Below, one piece after another: positions 24,601 through 35,165 of a stretch of 64,000 nucleotides of DNA. The position numbers and the translations under genes are program-made. How positions within the stretch are numbered: position 1 is the first letter of the stretch; every line of letters begins with the position of its first letter. Source of the stretch: Pseudoscleropodium purum (lineage: Eukaryota; Streptophyta; Bryopsida; Hypnales; Brachytheciaceae); assembly GCA_963969395.1 (NCBI GenBank), contig OZ017804.1:3534001-3598000 (forward strand). The letters run 5' to 3'. The notes below the pieces were generated by a model that was not told where the DNA came from, did not search any database, and saw nothing but the letters and a program-made list of their open reading frames with translations.

Positions 24601-24844
24601 GTTTCGGATTCACTCCGGGCATGTCACCGTTGGGGGCAGCATTTGCATGGAGCTGCTCACGACCAGCGGATGGAGCCCGGCGTGCAACTTCGAGAGCTTG
24701 CTGGTGCAAGTGGTGATGGCATTCGTGGAAGGGAACGGCAGGCTGGACCTCAAGAGCTCGCAACAGGGACGAGAGTATAATGAGAGGGAAGCGCAGGACG
24801 CGTTTAAGAGAGCTGCGCTGGCGCACGGGTGGAAGACCTCGTAG
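21674..24844 (+). CDS. PARP-type ADP-ribosyltransferase fused to a UBE2Q-like ubiquitin-conjugating domain
   Basis: One uninterrupted frame of 1056 residues. An N-terminal region of unknown fold has an acidic stretch at ~124-160. Residues 378-410 hold a Cys/His cluster (C378-x2-C381, C395, C400, H402, then FEELGLG) as in PARP6/PARP8 relatives. The ART domain spans ~600-740, with H632 in FAFHGSS and Y667 in GEGIYLA as the NAD-binding His and Tyr. By my alignment the third position, Glu in polymerising PARPs, is Asn (VNNILVV, ~720), so mono-ADP-ribosylation is predicted. Residues ~915-1030 are an E2 domain with FPFAPPFVRVLSP and C991 in GGSICMELLT as the likely thioester cysteine; the motif is closest to UBE2Q. 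PARP-UBC fusions are known in fungi and some other eukaryotes. A nuclear or cytosolic role linking ADP-ribosylation and ubiquitin is inference. The C-terminus follows the E2 fold directly. Confidence 0.92.
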   Translation: MATTSTVVEYHVWASGKESSLSALSVELEEASETYLQLLVKGGKLQIIIPSTYHLNDATLDSTEVFLVLTMTDTSGKMEVSMSALNEKLEQMTVRPHALHQVLDLLLAALQKLHAHSGSKRKFDDEVDEDPVSDWGDEGEEEEEEACNSEEDYHSDDEDQVDFSCYDIAMGETAALCSTEYETRERGYLHALAEDARTKCEDVHMREPIDLLNPLMWFRVASKPMLLTVELQFEVAGMIDERIAAGLGLTLNEPVSLNLEFSKLAWSESSFRSEKLPKFERVSVSQSVLVSNELPEKDPDDVDVFLESSSTSNRHHSFGLEVLFPELTAMFFADLNEETPQDGVHLEGLEYDKLNNKNPFICLALFISLQLRSLPGWCLVCKKKLPFSVTRMRTCDQDLCLHQFEELGLGVSVLDEVLSNPTLVELDMSLAFSAVESSRDVFEPFPGFLLVKEQMRGRSGWFSNRVEHQEPNQIPPSRLPSSGEILYQPMTEGRKNKMTITLKEVIEHIPAVADLQKCTTETALKKALTRAWFMYKNMPKLDYYTATPSWASAKAAQEWKKESQLPYNVARFILMTNRLSLSELGPEHEVLKPAHDEKSLTLYQFVVLHDTPEREAYFSQQREAQGSFFAFHGSSAENWYSILRNGLRSMSNTTYMSTGAAYGEGIYLATDLGTSMAYARGVGSSWPHGRLKSGFQCVAICEVINNSPRPNAGSRNFVNNILVVPREKEQDVSIRYLLVFRDNFYGSGSRPIHIKGHKLSGQSKLDLLEHYQMQKKAQEEAQRFGELVRMSTRSRAMTFRTQHQQQAPTTSSSTVALSNSSLKREFPVVADPLPPKPKRQKAAVEASSLAVTKPVTTNSKPSSGLGSRAVMQEFQSLMRSIKNTLPIASCIENNEPAPVLSGTTVTLPDEEGDLSLWRIALHPYLLKESKALYDDFHELQRLNKNAQEDHVPVVLEVKFPTTFPFAPPFVRVLSPRFRIHSGHVTVGGSICMELLTTSGWSPACNFESLLVQVVMAFVEGNGRLDLKSSQQGREYNEREAQDAFKRAALAHGWKTS

Positions 24845-26485
24845 CCACGGTCAAGAGAGGCGGTGCACACGGTGATGGATTGGTAGATACCGCAAGTGAA
24901 TCAAGTGGCTGCCCTGCCCTTGCCTTTGCTCATGGTGGGAAGACCACGGTTGCTGCCACGGCCACGGAAGAACGGGGCACACGCCGATACCACAACTGAA
25001 GCGAAGTGGCTTGCTGACCTGTTGCTTTTGTACATTTGTTCAGAAATTCGTCTCTTTTAACCCTTGCAGGACGGATGCAGCTTTTCTAAACACACTGAAA
25101 TATTAGCAGCTCGAGGGACTGGGTTTGGCTCGTAAGGGTTAGTCACTAGATAAGAGTTTGATTGTGAATCATGAATACTTCCTGTGGAGGTTTTGTAAAC
25201 CCTGACGCTATTCAATTTTGCGACGGTCCCTGTATATATTGAGGAATTGTATTGGGTTCGACTGAAATGACTTGTAGTAGTAACCACCGAAATGTTGAGA
25301 CTCAATTTGTTCACTGGAATAACTGACATTGTCCGAAGTGGACGAGGGGGATTAGTCTCCCGCTTTTGCTCAATCAGTTGGCTACATTGTGTTTCGTGTA
25401 TTGGCATGCCTGAATTGCAGTTTTGTACAGTTTTTCTGAATTCATAGCTTGAGCAACGAGATTTTGGAGTTGACGATGGTATCATACGTTCTTTGGATGT
25501 GAAGAACTTGTTCACCGTTAGTATTTGCTTCCTGAATTCAAAGCTGAATGGTATGAGAATGGTGTTTCAGCTCTGGATCTGATTTGTTGACTATTTGCAT
25601 GTTTGTATTGGTTAGTAAGACTTGTTCTTCATGTGGGGTAGCATACTAATTAGGATACCTGAAATGACTACTTTTGGCGCTGATTATGGTTTTTATCATT
25701 AGACCGGCGTACTTTTGCTGTTGGTGTCTTGTTGGAAGAAAGCGATCTTTGGACATCTACTCAAAACTGCTAAGAATAACATGAAACACCAATTTGGGAC
25801 CTCCTTGTCCCTTTTGGGGGGTTAAGGTGGAGTTTTGGGGGGGCCAATTTAATGCCCAATTGCTCCAAGTAAAAGTGGACAACATCAATTTAATACCATT
25901 AGTAGAAAAAGAAGGTAAATATCTTGTGAAATGCCAGGCAAAATCACAGCTAGTGGTGCACCACGAGAATATACTTAGAAACTTCTTCTGTTGCCTGAAC
26001 GCAAACTTTAAGATCTTGCCAGAATGCCATCAATCTGGGAGTGGGACAAATGCGATGCCCAATTACTCACAGATTTCGTGGTTGTCGATGTCTACTCCCG
26101 CTTCCAAAATTCTGTTTGAGTTAGGTCCAATTATTTTGCAGTGATGCCGCAATTGCTCTGTGTGGTACTTATCTTAGTGCAAGTCTCAGCGGCAACCATT
26201 TTGGGTTGCAATTGTGGTTCTTGCACCTCTTGCGCCTCCACGCCAGGGAAAGTGCAATGTATTGATTGCAAAACTATCCTTGTAATTTGTGAGGTTACTG
26301 TTGTGTTTTGATCACTTGTTTTGCGGGCAAAAATGACTTTTATGTTGGGATTTGATGACTTTTATGGTGGTATGGTGCTGGGATCCACCCCTGGAGCGGT
26401 ACTCTTGTCTAGTGACTCTTCCGTTGTGAGCATCTCGGAGGACAATCCTGATTTTGCCTCCTTGTGACGTCTCCAGGACTTTCAT
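24845..26485. other. 3' flank of the PARP-E2 gene and unannotated sequence
   Basis: The first few hundred bases are probable 3' UTR. An open frame at 25794-26144 has no recognisable domain and is bounded by a G-run (GGGGGGG near 25838). Nothing else supportable is seen. Confidence 0.45.
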
Positions 26486-27330
26486 GTGCCCTCGGAGAGT
26501 GAGGAGGAAGACGAATCTTTTGATGATCATGATTTTCAGACGCCTCCACCGCCTAAGCACTCCAAGAAAAACAATGACTTGTCCAGAAAGTTTCAGATGG
26601 AGTCGTCAGACAAATGTCCTTGGGTTGAGATGCTATTTGCAGACGGGTGTTGCACATGGTCAAGTGTCGCGTGCGTACTGAAATAGGCAAGAACCTGATT
26701 TTCTTGAAGCTGTACACTCCGCAGACACGTGAGAAGAGGAGCAGACACAAGAAAAACACGTCGCTTTATGTTGACAAGCACCCTACCATAGATTTGGAGC
26801 AAATCAACAGCAACAATACCGTTTAGTCTAAGAGGAAACGTGTACAATGAGGCACACTTTTCCAAGTCTTGAGGGACGGTAGGCCAATGACCAAGTTTTG
26901 TTCTAAAGCTGTCTTGTGTGAGTTGATTGGTGTCCCTGATTCACCAAAAATACATTGGACTGACAGGGTATGTTGCATTATGGCTTTGCACTTGTGGTCA
27001 TTGAACAAGACAGGATAAAGGCTATCGGAGAATGCATTTCCGTATTGACGGCCGATGAGACCAGCGATGTAGATAATCGCAGCTATTTTGCAGCTCATTG
27101 CTATGTAATGCAGGATTGAACTTATGTCCTACCTTATGTTGATCTCATTATAGAAGTTTGAGACTGATGGAGCTTCTGTAGGTGATCTGACCTCCATGAT
27201 TGTGAGTGTTGTAAGTGTGAAGACCGGATTGTCCCAAGAGGCCATTGTAAATAAGCTCATGTGCTTTGGCGCTGATGGAGTGGCAGCCTTTTAGGGCGAA
27301 AGGTCCGAATTTACACAACAAAATCCGAGT
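26486..27330 (+). pseudogene. Decayed hAT-type transposase (DUF4371-like family)
   Basis: Successive plus-strand fragments in shifting frames read as one protein family. An acidic leader with KFQMESSDKCPWVEMLF (26486-26640) comes first. After a frame change comes MVKCRVRTEIGKN...REKRSRHKK (from ~26656), a zinc-finger-like segment in which the expected second Cys is Arg. Then RPMTKFCSKAVLCELIGVP (from 26881), VLTADETSDVDNRSYFAAH (from 27042), and LMCFGADGVAAF followed by a stop (to ~27330). The DE and FGAD motifs match the RNase-H-like core of hAT-type proteins resembling KIAA1586/DUF4371. At least four stops and one or more frameshifts make it non-functional. Family assignment is from memory of the motif order. 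Confidence 0.72.
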
Positions 27331-27882
27331 AAGCTTTCAGATTGATTATCCGTAATGATTATCCGTAGCAAAAGTTTTGACAAACGTTATATATTGACTG
27401 CTGAAATCTTATAAACGTTATTTTCGAACACGATACATATCGTGAAGATCAATTTTCATAGGTGTTAAATGTGAACACTCTACGTGTGTTGCTGCATTGT
27501 CTGAGCCCGACTCCCAACACTTATTAGAACCCACTGTACCGAGGGTGAAACAAGGAAGACTTTGGGGGGGCGCAACACTGTAGCAGTGGTAGGGCCCGTG
27601 GCGGTGCCGTCCTTGACACGCCGAGCTTCCCGACAGAGCCGGGGACGCCGAGCTTCCCTTTCCTTCTTCTCCGACGTCGCCACTCCACGCACTTGGCCGG
27701 TGCATCCTTGAGGAACGCAGCGGGCGCTGCCCCGCTCGGCGCTTGCGAAGGCTGGATTCGGGCTCCCCTGCGAATTTCGACGGGTGGGTCGTGCGGATGT
27801 TTGTCGATTGAGGTGAAGTCTCCGCTCTCTTGGGCTTACCGACAAACTGGATCTCTCTCCGAGATGCAGGCACGAGAGCAGC
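27331..27882. other. GC-rich island of unknown origin
   Basis: Unusually GC- and CpG-rich for this window, with a short direct repeat of ACGCCGAGCTTCCC around 27615-27660. It precedes the candidate exon pair at 27883. It could be the promoter/5' UTR of a gene or part of a mobile element; no recognisable domain in any frame. Confidence 0.4.
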
Positions 27883-28136
27883 ATGTATGGTGAGAAGTTG
27901 TTGTTGCAGTACTTGTCACCGGTTTTCTCGTCTGGCGTCACGCATCACACTCTGGGCACTAGGTCTTGGTGGTCTGGGAGTTCGAAGTTAGAGTTCCGGT
28001 TTGGGTTTGCGGAAGTGGTAAGCTTGTGCTTGATCTTGGATATACTAATCTGTGGCGATTTTCTCTCTTGCAGAGCTGTGAAGCCATTCAGGGAAAAAAA
28101 ACAGTCTTCAAGCTCCATGTGAATTCGCATTTCAAG
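27883..28136 (+). CDS. Candidate two-exon gene fragment, unknown product
   Basis: The frame from the ATG at 27883 to 28017 (45 codons, MYGEKLLLQYLSPVFSS...) ends at a donor GTAAGC. A 56-nt intron carries a consensus branch site TACTAAT at 28042 and a pyrimidine-rich acceptor TTCTCTCTTGCAG at 28073. A 21-codon exon in the same phase (SCEAIQGKKTVFKLHVNSHF...) ends at a second donor GTACGAG. No further exon was recognised and the protein is not familiar. The splice signals are good but the intron is short for a plant, so this may be a captured or dying gene fragment. Confidence 0.3.
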
Positions 28137-28965
28137 GTACGAGAGGCTGCATTTGCATCTTTGACGGTATGGTTGGGATTGAGATGTCTGTCTTGGTCAA
28201 TTGATTCTTGGTGAGACTTGAGTCTGCCTGACATTGGGGCAAGCAAGTTCTGATCGGTTGTTGCGCAACTTGTTGATCTCCGTTGTCGGATTAGTTTGTC
28301 GTAATTAGTTGGGTCGATTCTACAGGGTAGGACGGAGCCAGTTTGCGATTTAAGATTGCCTTACCATTGCCAAGTGGTTTAGATGTAATGCACCACAACA
28401 ACGGCTTGGGTTCTTGGTGTCTCTATAATTATTGCTTAGGGTGACAGAGCGTCATGTGAAACATTTGCATTTGCTTAGGGTTTAATCCAGCTTTGTCAAA
28501 ACAGAATACACATATGAACAAGGGAGTGGTACTTCTATTATGAAGGTTCCACCTTGGTCATGCATGGATGACACCAAGCAATATGTTTTGTGAAACTCAC
28601 CATTGGTTAAGTTTGTCATTTCAGGTCTTGATACCCAGTGCTTTTTTCCTTTCTTTCTAAACGTATGAAAAAGGTTAGAATATGTATGAAATGTGTCGCC
28701 TTGTTTGGAGGCATACTTTGACATTGTTCTTGTCCAATAGACTCTCTTGGAGAAGGTTCATGTCTTGACTTACACTTTTGTCTTTCTATCCAGAGCATTT
28801 GTTTTGAGAACTATGGATGGTGCTTTGACATGTATGTGGTGCTTTGAGAGTAGAATTGTGGTTTGTCCTTACTATTTGTTTGTCACAATGTTCTAATGTG
28901 TTGCTTTGTGAAAGCATCAAGGGAATAATGCAATACATATTGCAAGTCCCCAAGCTTAGGTACTA
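27885..28965 (+). repeat. Diverged tandem duplication, left copy
   Basis: It pairs with 29015-29700. Anchors are GTCTTGGTGGTCTGGGAG / GTCTTTGTGGTCTAGGA, GCTGTGAAGCCATTCAGGG / TCTGTGAAGCTATCAAGGG, CTAT..GAGCGTCATGTGAAACA / CTATAGAGCGTCATATTTAACA, and ATGTTCTAATGTGTTG / ATGTTCTAATGTGTAG. The right copy lacks the segment equivalent to about 28465-28850. Confidence 0.75.
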
Positions 28966-29014
28966 GTTGCAGCATTTGTAGCATTGCTTGCATTTGGGGG
29001 CACATGAGTAGCTT

Positions 29015-29700
29015 TTACTATGAGTTGTTTTGCACAATTTGTGCATGTCTCCTCGGTTATTGTTACGGATTATGTTGCCTAGGTCTTTGTGGTCTAGGAT
29101 TTCAATTTAGGTTTGCAAAAGTGATTATGCTCAGACTTCAGTTTCTATTGTGTGTCTTGCATATCTGTGAAGCTATCAAGGGAATAAAGTCTTGCGTAGT
29201 GCAAACTCACATTGATAAGTGAAGGTTACACCATTTGCATCTTTCTTTGTGCTATGAGGAGCAAAATGTTTGTCTTCATTAGATGAGTTTGCCTAACATT
29301 GATTTCAAAGCTAAATCATACCCCTTGTTATATTTCTCCATCTTTTGCTACTTGTCCATTGGGGTTATCTTCGTTAGTTGGGATTTTTCATGGATGTCTT
29401 CTTGGGCAGTTTGTGATCCAAGAAAGCCTTGCCATGGCCAAGGGGTTTAGTTGTAAGCCCCCACAAACAAGGACTTGGGGTGGTGATTACTTTCTCTTCA
29501 ATTGTACAAGTAAAGGGCTATAGAGCGTCATATTTAACACTTCCTCAATGTATAGACCAAGCTTAATTGTATGGTTGATGGTTGAAATGTTGTGTCTGAT
29601 CTTTACTATTTGTTTAAGGTGATGTTCTAATGTGTAGAGTTGTGAAAAGACATTGAGGGAATTAAACAATACATTGTGCAAGTCCTCGTGTTTAGGTTTT
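29015..29700 (+). repeat. Diverged tandem duplication, right copy
   Basis: Decayed relative of 27885-28965. CpG sites in the left copy are often TpG or CpA here (TTCGAAG to TTCAATT, TGCGGAAG to TGCAAAAG). The candidate exon's splice sites and frame are lost. Confidence 0.72.
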
Positions 29701-30939
29701 GATGATAGTCTTGTTGGTGTTTTGCGGATTCAATAGAAGTCAATTTGAGTAACTTTTGATCACATATGATGTGTTTCTATCTTTTTCAAACTATCAATAT
29801 GGTTTGTTTAGGTTTATAGGGATTATCTTTCAAAGAACTTGTTTAGGAGAGTCTTCACAAAATGCATAGAAGTATGTGGGTTGTGATTTTATATAACTTT
29901 GTCTGGCAATAAATAAATGCAAGTCATTACAATTAAAACTCTTTGTAATCACACCTTAGGCATCCAAAATTGAGAGGAATTTTAACAAAGGTGACACTAT
30001 AGTGTTAGCAAAGGAATTTGACATTGTACTTTCTAAGATTCATTAATTTAATATATTGGTAAATGAAATATATTATAATAATAACATTTTATTATTAAAT
30101 TATGTAATACATTACTATTGCATGTAAAGCATTGTGAGTATTTGTTGTTAATTTAGAACCTTATTACAAATATCAATTTCATGGGCAATTTAATTAGTAT
30201 TTTTGAATAAATAAATTCTATACAAATGTGATAATAAGATATGGACAAACATCATGTCTAATCTAAAGATTGCCTTTTTAAATGTATTCAAGTATCAATC
30301 TTACATTTTTAGTACGTGATATTATGGATTGTCTATTACTATAAAAAAATTTAAATAAGAAAAATTAAATTTATTTCATGTAAAATTTCCATTGTTATAA
30401 TTTCTGGAAAAAGACAAAAAAATTAGTAAGTATAGCAAAAGAAATCCAATCAATTTGAATTTTTTCAAGACGTACAAATAATAGTGGAGATTAGTATGAA
30501 GATTTATCAAATAATTATTTTACATTTTAGCCCCTCCAAAACCTTACCAATGTCATGCTATATTTATCCTTTTATATAATTGATATATTATTTTCTATTG
30601 CTAATGATTCTACTAGAACTTTTTATGGAAAAAAACAAATTATTGTTACATTTTTAAAAATTGAAAGTAAATTTTCATGAATTCTAATATATGTTTTAAT
30701 AATTTGAAATTTTTACTATAAATGAAGCCTAGAATGAGAAACTATTATATCATTTAGAGTTAGTAATCAAAATAGTTCTTTTAGTGTATGAATTTTACAA
30801 ATTTTTGAAATGGAGTAGGAACAAACTGGTCAAGCTTCATATTCTTAATTTAAATCAAATACCTCAAAATAGATAGTTTGAAAATTACAATTAGAGTTAA
30901 CTAAAGTGCATCCCCTTTATCATAAAGAGCATGTTGTGC
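29701..30939. other. AT-rich gene-free region
   Basis: Very AT-rich, no frame, RNA gene or repeat of note seen. Confidence 0.5.
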
Positions 30940-31400
30940 CAAAAATTTCATGGTAAATAAGCAATTTTTCAGTCCTTGGGTGGGTGTCAAAGTTGAAGTA
31001 GTGAAACGGTTTTCACAATTGTTTCTCAAAACGACACATGTTGGTAGATTGTTAATATCTTCTTTTGTATTAATCTTTTGGCCTTAAAATTTTTATCATA
31101 TTTTATTAACATAAGTAGGTTTTTTTCCAAGAATTTCATGACAAAAAAAAAAATTCAATCTTTGGGAGGCTATCAAAGTTGGCAGCAGTGAAAAAATTTC
31201 CATAGCTACCAATGTTGGTAGATTTTGAATAACTTTTTTTCGGTGAATCTTTTGGCCTTGAAATTTGTCATAAATATAACTAACTTAAAGATAATTCTGT
31301 GGTAAAAATTTTGTGATAAAATACCAATTTTTGAGCTCTCAGGAGGCTTTCAAAGTTGGCAATACTGAAATTTTTCTCACTGCGAATTCGAAAACGACAT
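30940..31400 (+). repeat. Imperfect tandem repeat, ~180-bp unit, about 2.5 copies
   Basis: Units start near 30945, 31131 and 31307. Each contains AATTTCATG(G/A)-type sequence, then a ...TCAAAGTTGG... block, a ...GTTGGTAGATT... block, and AATCTTTTGGCCTT. The third is truncated. Non-coding. Confidence 0.75.
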
Positions 31401-32675
31401 TTTGATTGGTATCCCACTGTACATATCATAGGCTCCAAAAGAGTAATATCAATGTAATCCTAGTGTTTAGAACCACTTCATACTCATCGCAATTGTCAAA
31501 ATCATTGAGCAAGTCCTCAATATTGTCCAACTGCAATTGCTACACTAATGAAAGTAGTAAATTATCAAATGAAAATTTAAAATTGTTATTGGCCTATTCA
31601 ATCTGGCAATTTCAAAGTTGTTAAATTTACTAGTTGGTTTGATGTATAACTAGTATGTGAGCATAGAAATGTAAGCCTTTGAGCCTTGATTATGTATATA
31701 TGTGTGTATATATAGAGAGGAAAATAGGCATTACAATAGACCCCATAACAAGCAATTTCATATACTTCATAGCTTAATTAATCATAGTATGCAACCTAGA
31801 TAATAATTTAATCATATGGCAATTGATGATCACATTTATATTTGATGATAAAAATGTGCAACTCATGCATATCATAGAAATTTGTTTAACATTTTCCCTA
31901 TCCTACTGGGAGAAAGGGGATTTCATGATCAAAGACTATATGCATTAAATCATGCAAGGGAAATAACAAAGATTAAACTGTAAATAAAGGAAGACTATAG
32001 GTTTTGAAATCACAATCATGTGTTGTAAGAAAATTTACCATATGGATTATGAATAGAGTAAACTATTATTAGTAGTCCATGAACTAGCAATATGAATGTT
32101 TTATGTGATTTGATTTTCCAAGTAGAGATGAAAAGTCAGTGAGGTTGAAAGCTAAGTCAACATCTTATCATGAAATCAATACTCCATAAGAAATGAGCCC
32201 AAGAACTAAAACCTTATAAGAAATCAGCCTAAGAACTAAAAGATAACAATACCACTAAGGAAAATTCCAAACACTAGGATTACAATAACAAATGTAGAGA
32301 TTTAAACATGAAACTATTTATGAGTGCAGAAAGAGTTTGTAGCTTTGATTGATTGTTCAAGTATAAAATGTAGAAGGAATTCTCTTCACCTACACCCATG
32401 CACAACCAACCACCAAAGTATGTATTAGTGTGCGTATGTGAATTGTCTACAAAGCATTCCAATTGTTATCAATGTGACCAATCTGTACAAGAAAAATCCT
32501 TAACAAACAAGCTCAAAACACAAGGCCTTCATACAAAACTACATGCATAAAAAAGTAAGTTATTCCATCTCTCTTGTCACAAAACTTGTTGGCTCATGTT
32601 AAAGAGCAAAGTCTTGTAGCACTAGTTGGTTCACTAAACTCTAGAACAATTGCAAATTGGTCACGCTCAAGAGAT
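31401..32675. other. AT-rich gene-free region
   Basis: AT-rich, with a TATATGTGTGTATATA simple stretch near 31693. No gene or element ends seen. Confidence 0.5.
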
Positions 32676-34357
32676 CCTCAAAACAAGGTTGACGAATCTC
32701 TACGTCCGCCCGAAAAAGGCGTCCGTAACCTGGACGTCCGGACACACGGACGCTAGCGGATACAGCATCCCTCTCGCCATCGGAAGGCGGACGGGCAGAC
32801 GGACGCGGGCGGATAGGGGCGGACGGAGTGACGGACGGGGCGGACAGGGCGGACAGGGCGGGGCAGTGTCATATTGAGTAATTGAGAGGAGTTTGCTTTG
32901 GGAAATCACAAGAATTCTGGCTTGATCTTGTCTTGAACCTTGAATCTTCAATAGGATGTCTTCTCGTACATTTGCACCTTGAATCTTCAACACGTTGTCT
33001 CCTCGAACCTCGAATCTTCAACTTTCTTGAATCAGCTCCATGTTGGCCTATCCTGTTATGGTTCTAGGGGTTCAAGGGTCAAGGAGGGGATAAGAAACCA
33101 CAGGATACGGGACGGGTAGAACAAACAGTAGACTACGAGTTGAACCGTCCGTGAATATGGCTCCTAAACTTTCAAATTCACGGTCTACTGGTGATCAATC
33201 CAGTTTCACCGTGAAAACGACATAAGATTCAACCATGTAGGCCATCAACCCCACTTCGTTGCCCACGACACAAAATGGAGTAAGGCCATGCATGCAATGT
33301 TAGGCCAAACCCGCAAACAAGGTTTACAATGCAAAAAATTGACAAAGCCACATGTCCACCACACAAATTGACAACGAGCCTTCAAATCTGGCTTGGAATA
33401 ACAGAGCCACAAGCCACAACATAGGCTAAGTCCTTGCGGGGTAAGTCTTCACTTGACTCTTCAATTCTTCACTTCAATTCTTCACTTCAATCTTCAAACC
33501 TTCCAATCGCCTCTTTCACCCTCTTCTAAATCAGCAGTACTAAAATGGGCACCTAAAACGTTTGAAAGCTCCACTTCAGGTAAGAGATAGCTTTTTTGAA
33601 AGCTAATACAGTAAGCTTTGATGCATCAAAATTTCACTTGAAACAAAGCTACTGCCTACGAGTTATGTGCTCTCAAAGATCTCCTACATGCAATTCTAGC
33701 GATAGTACACTACTTCGCCTTTCTCTTCATAACTTGAGATAAAAACATGGTAATGAGAAATTTGATAGCTTGATAGAAAGCTAGCAACAAGATCTATATT
33801 CTACTTGATTTTCACTTTGTTCTAACAATTTTTGTGACTTTAGGAGAGGCACAAAGTCTTTACTCCTCCTTTTGGGTAGCAACAGACTACTCACTCAAAA
33901 GCCTATAAAATTCACATGCAATATTGAATCAAGTGAAAATACCGCCAAAAGAAGCGCAACACCACCATGTATAACTCCACCAAATTTTGTATTCAAATTC
34001 TTTTTCAGCAACACACAACAACCAAACAAAGTTTCAATTTTTTCTCACTTTAGCACACCACACTCATACCAACGTCCACCCGAGAGAAGAGAGAATCTCC
34101 CCCCCTTCTCCTTCCACATGGGCCACATCAGCCCATGTGAACATCTATTCTCCTATAAGCTCCCAAAAACTCTACTTTTTCTAAATTCCAAATGCTTCTT
34201 TGGGTCCACTAATCCCAAGTCAACAAAAGGAAAATAAACAATCAACTACTTTCATCTAATGTGAATAAAATTTAATTGGTGGTAGCCAAAACCCTAAAAC
34301 AAAGGCTAAAAAAACATTACCTTAACACCACAAAATCTAATTTCAAAATCATTTGCT

Positions 34358-34771
34358 TTACACACTTAAGAACTCCAAAACAGGCAAAAGTAAAGCAGCA
34401 ATGTAGTTAACTCTCCGTTCCGCGGTCAATAGATTGAGTGGTCCTTGAAGCCAAAGGCGTTGGCCTACTTCATTGGAAATACAGGTGACCATTTGGTCTT
34501 CACCGTTGTTTTCAAAACACCCTTCAAACACCATTTGATAGTTCTCGAAAAGCATAGATTCAGATTCCAAAACGATCATTAAAGACTTTTTATCCAATTG
34601 CAAAACTGGCAATAAAGTTTGCTGGTTATTTAGATTTGTTCATGGTTGAACACGACGTTCAGAAGGTCCAGCATCATCTCGCATACGCAGTCTTGATGAA
34701 GATGGTTGATTTGGATCAACCGGTAATTGCGATAATGGCAATTGCCAATCGTCAGGGTCTTGTGAATCCAT
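34358..34771 (-). pseudogene. Broken open frame inside the hAT element, unknown product
   Basis: From the ATG at 34771 (MDSQDPDDWQLPLSQLP...) one frame runs to 34358, interrupted by a single TGA at 34640-34642. The downstream part (QLDKKSLMIVLESES...RVNYIAALLLPVLEFL) is open for about 85 codons. The acidic, proline-rich N-terminus followed by a helical part does not match a hAT transposase I recognise. It may be a captured host exon or a second element protein. With one stop, it is a recent pseudogene or a spliced or recoded gene. Confidence 0.35.
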
Positions 34772-35099
34772 AACTATGAATACTAAAACCCAAACTATAA
34801 CCAATTCAAAGTAGAACATGAGAAGCAATACTACTCAGTTCTTTTATTTCTATACCTAATAGCTTCTTTAAGAAGCTTACCTTTACTTTAAATACTCCAA
34901 TCACACTATACTAGCTATCTTTATAATAAAATCAAAATGCTAATAATCAAATGTATATTTTTTTTCTTTTTGTATCAAAAGGTAACCTATGTGATAAAAA
35001 AAATAGACTTAGGAAGACTATTCCGTCAGTCAATATACCAAACAGCCAATCAATAGTGGTATAAAACCACCTTGGGATCAACAACAGCCGCCAAGTTAC

Positions 35100-35165
35100 G
35101 AACTTGGATGGTTGGAGAAGTCCCCAATTAGTTGTCAGCTAGTTCCGGGTTCGAATCTTGTCGGA
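35100..35165 (+). other. tRNA-like or SINE-like internal promoter motif
   Basis: GGTTCGAATCTTG at 35148 matches a pol III B box. TGGATGGTTGGAGA about 40 bases upstream is a weak A box. No cloverleaf could be folded, so this is at most a tRNA-derived relic. Confidence 0.3.

Noticed and set aside
25794..26144. 116-codon frame after the PARP-E2 gene
   Set aside because: No domain, spans a G-run and shows no splice or start context.
32700..32993. Proline/arginine-rich minus-strand frame over the GC-rich array
   Set aside because: Produced by the CGTCCG repeats of the hAT left end, not a gene. The similar frame at 35383-35652 has the same origin.
35100..35165. Possible tRNA gene
   Set aside because: A good B box but no acceptor stem, anticodon arm or proper A box; at most a SINE relic.
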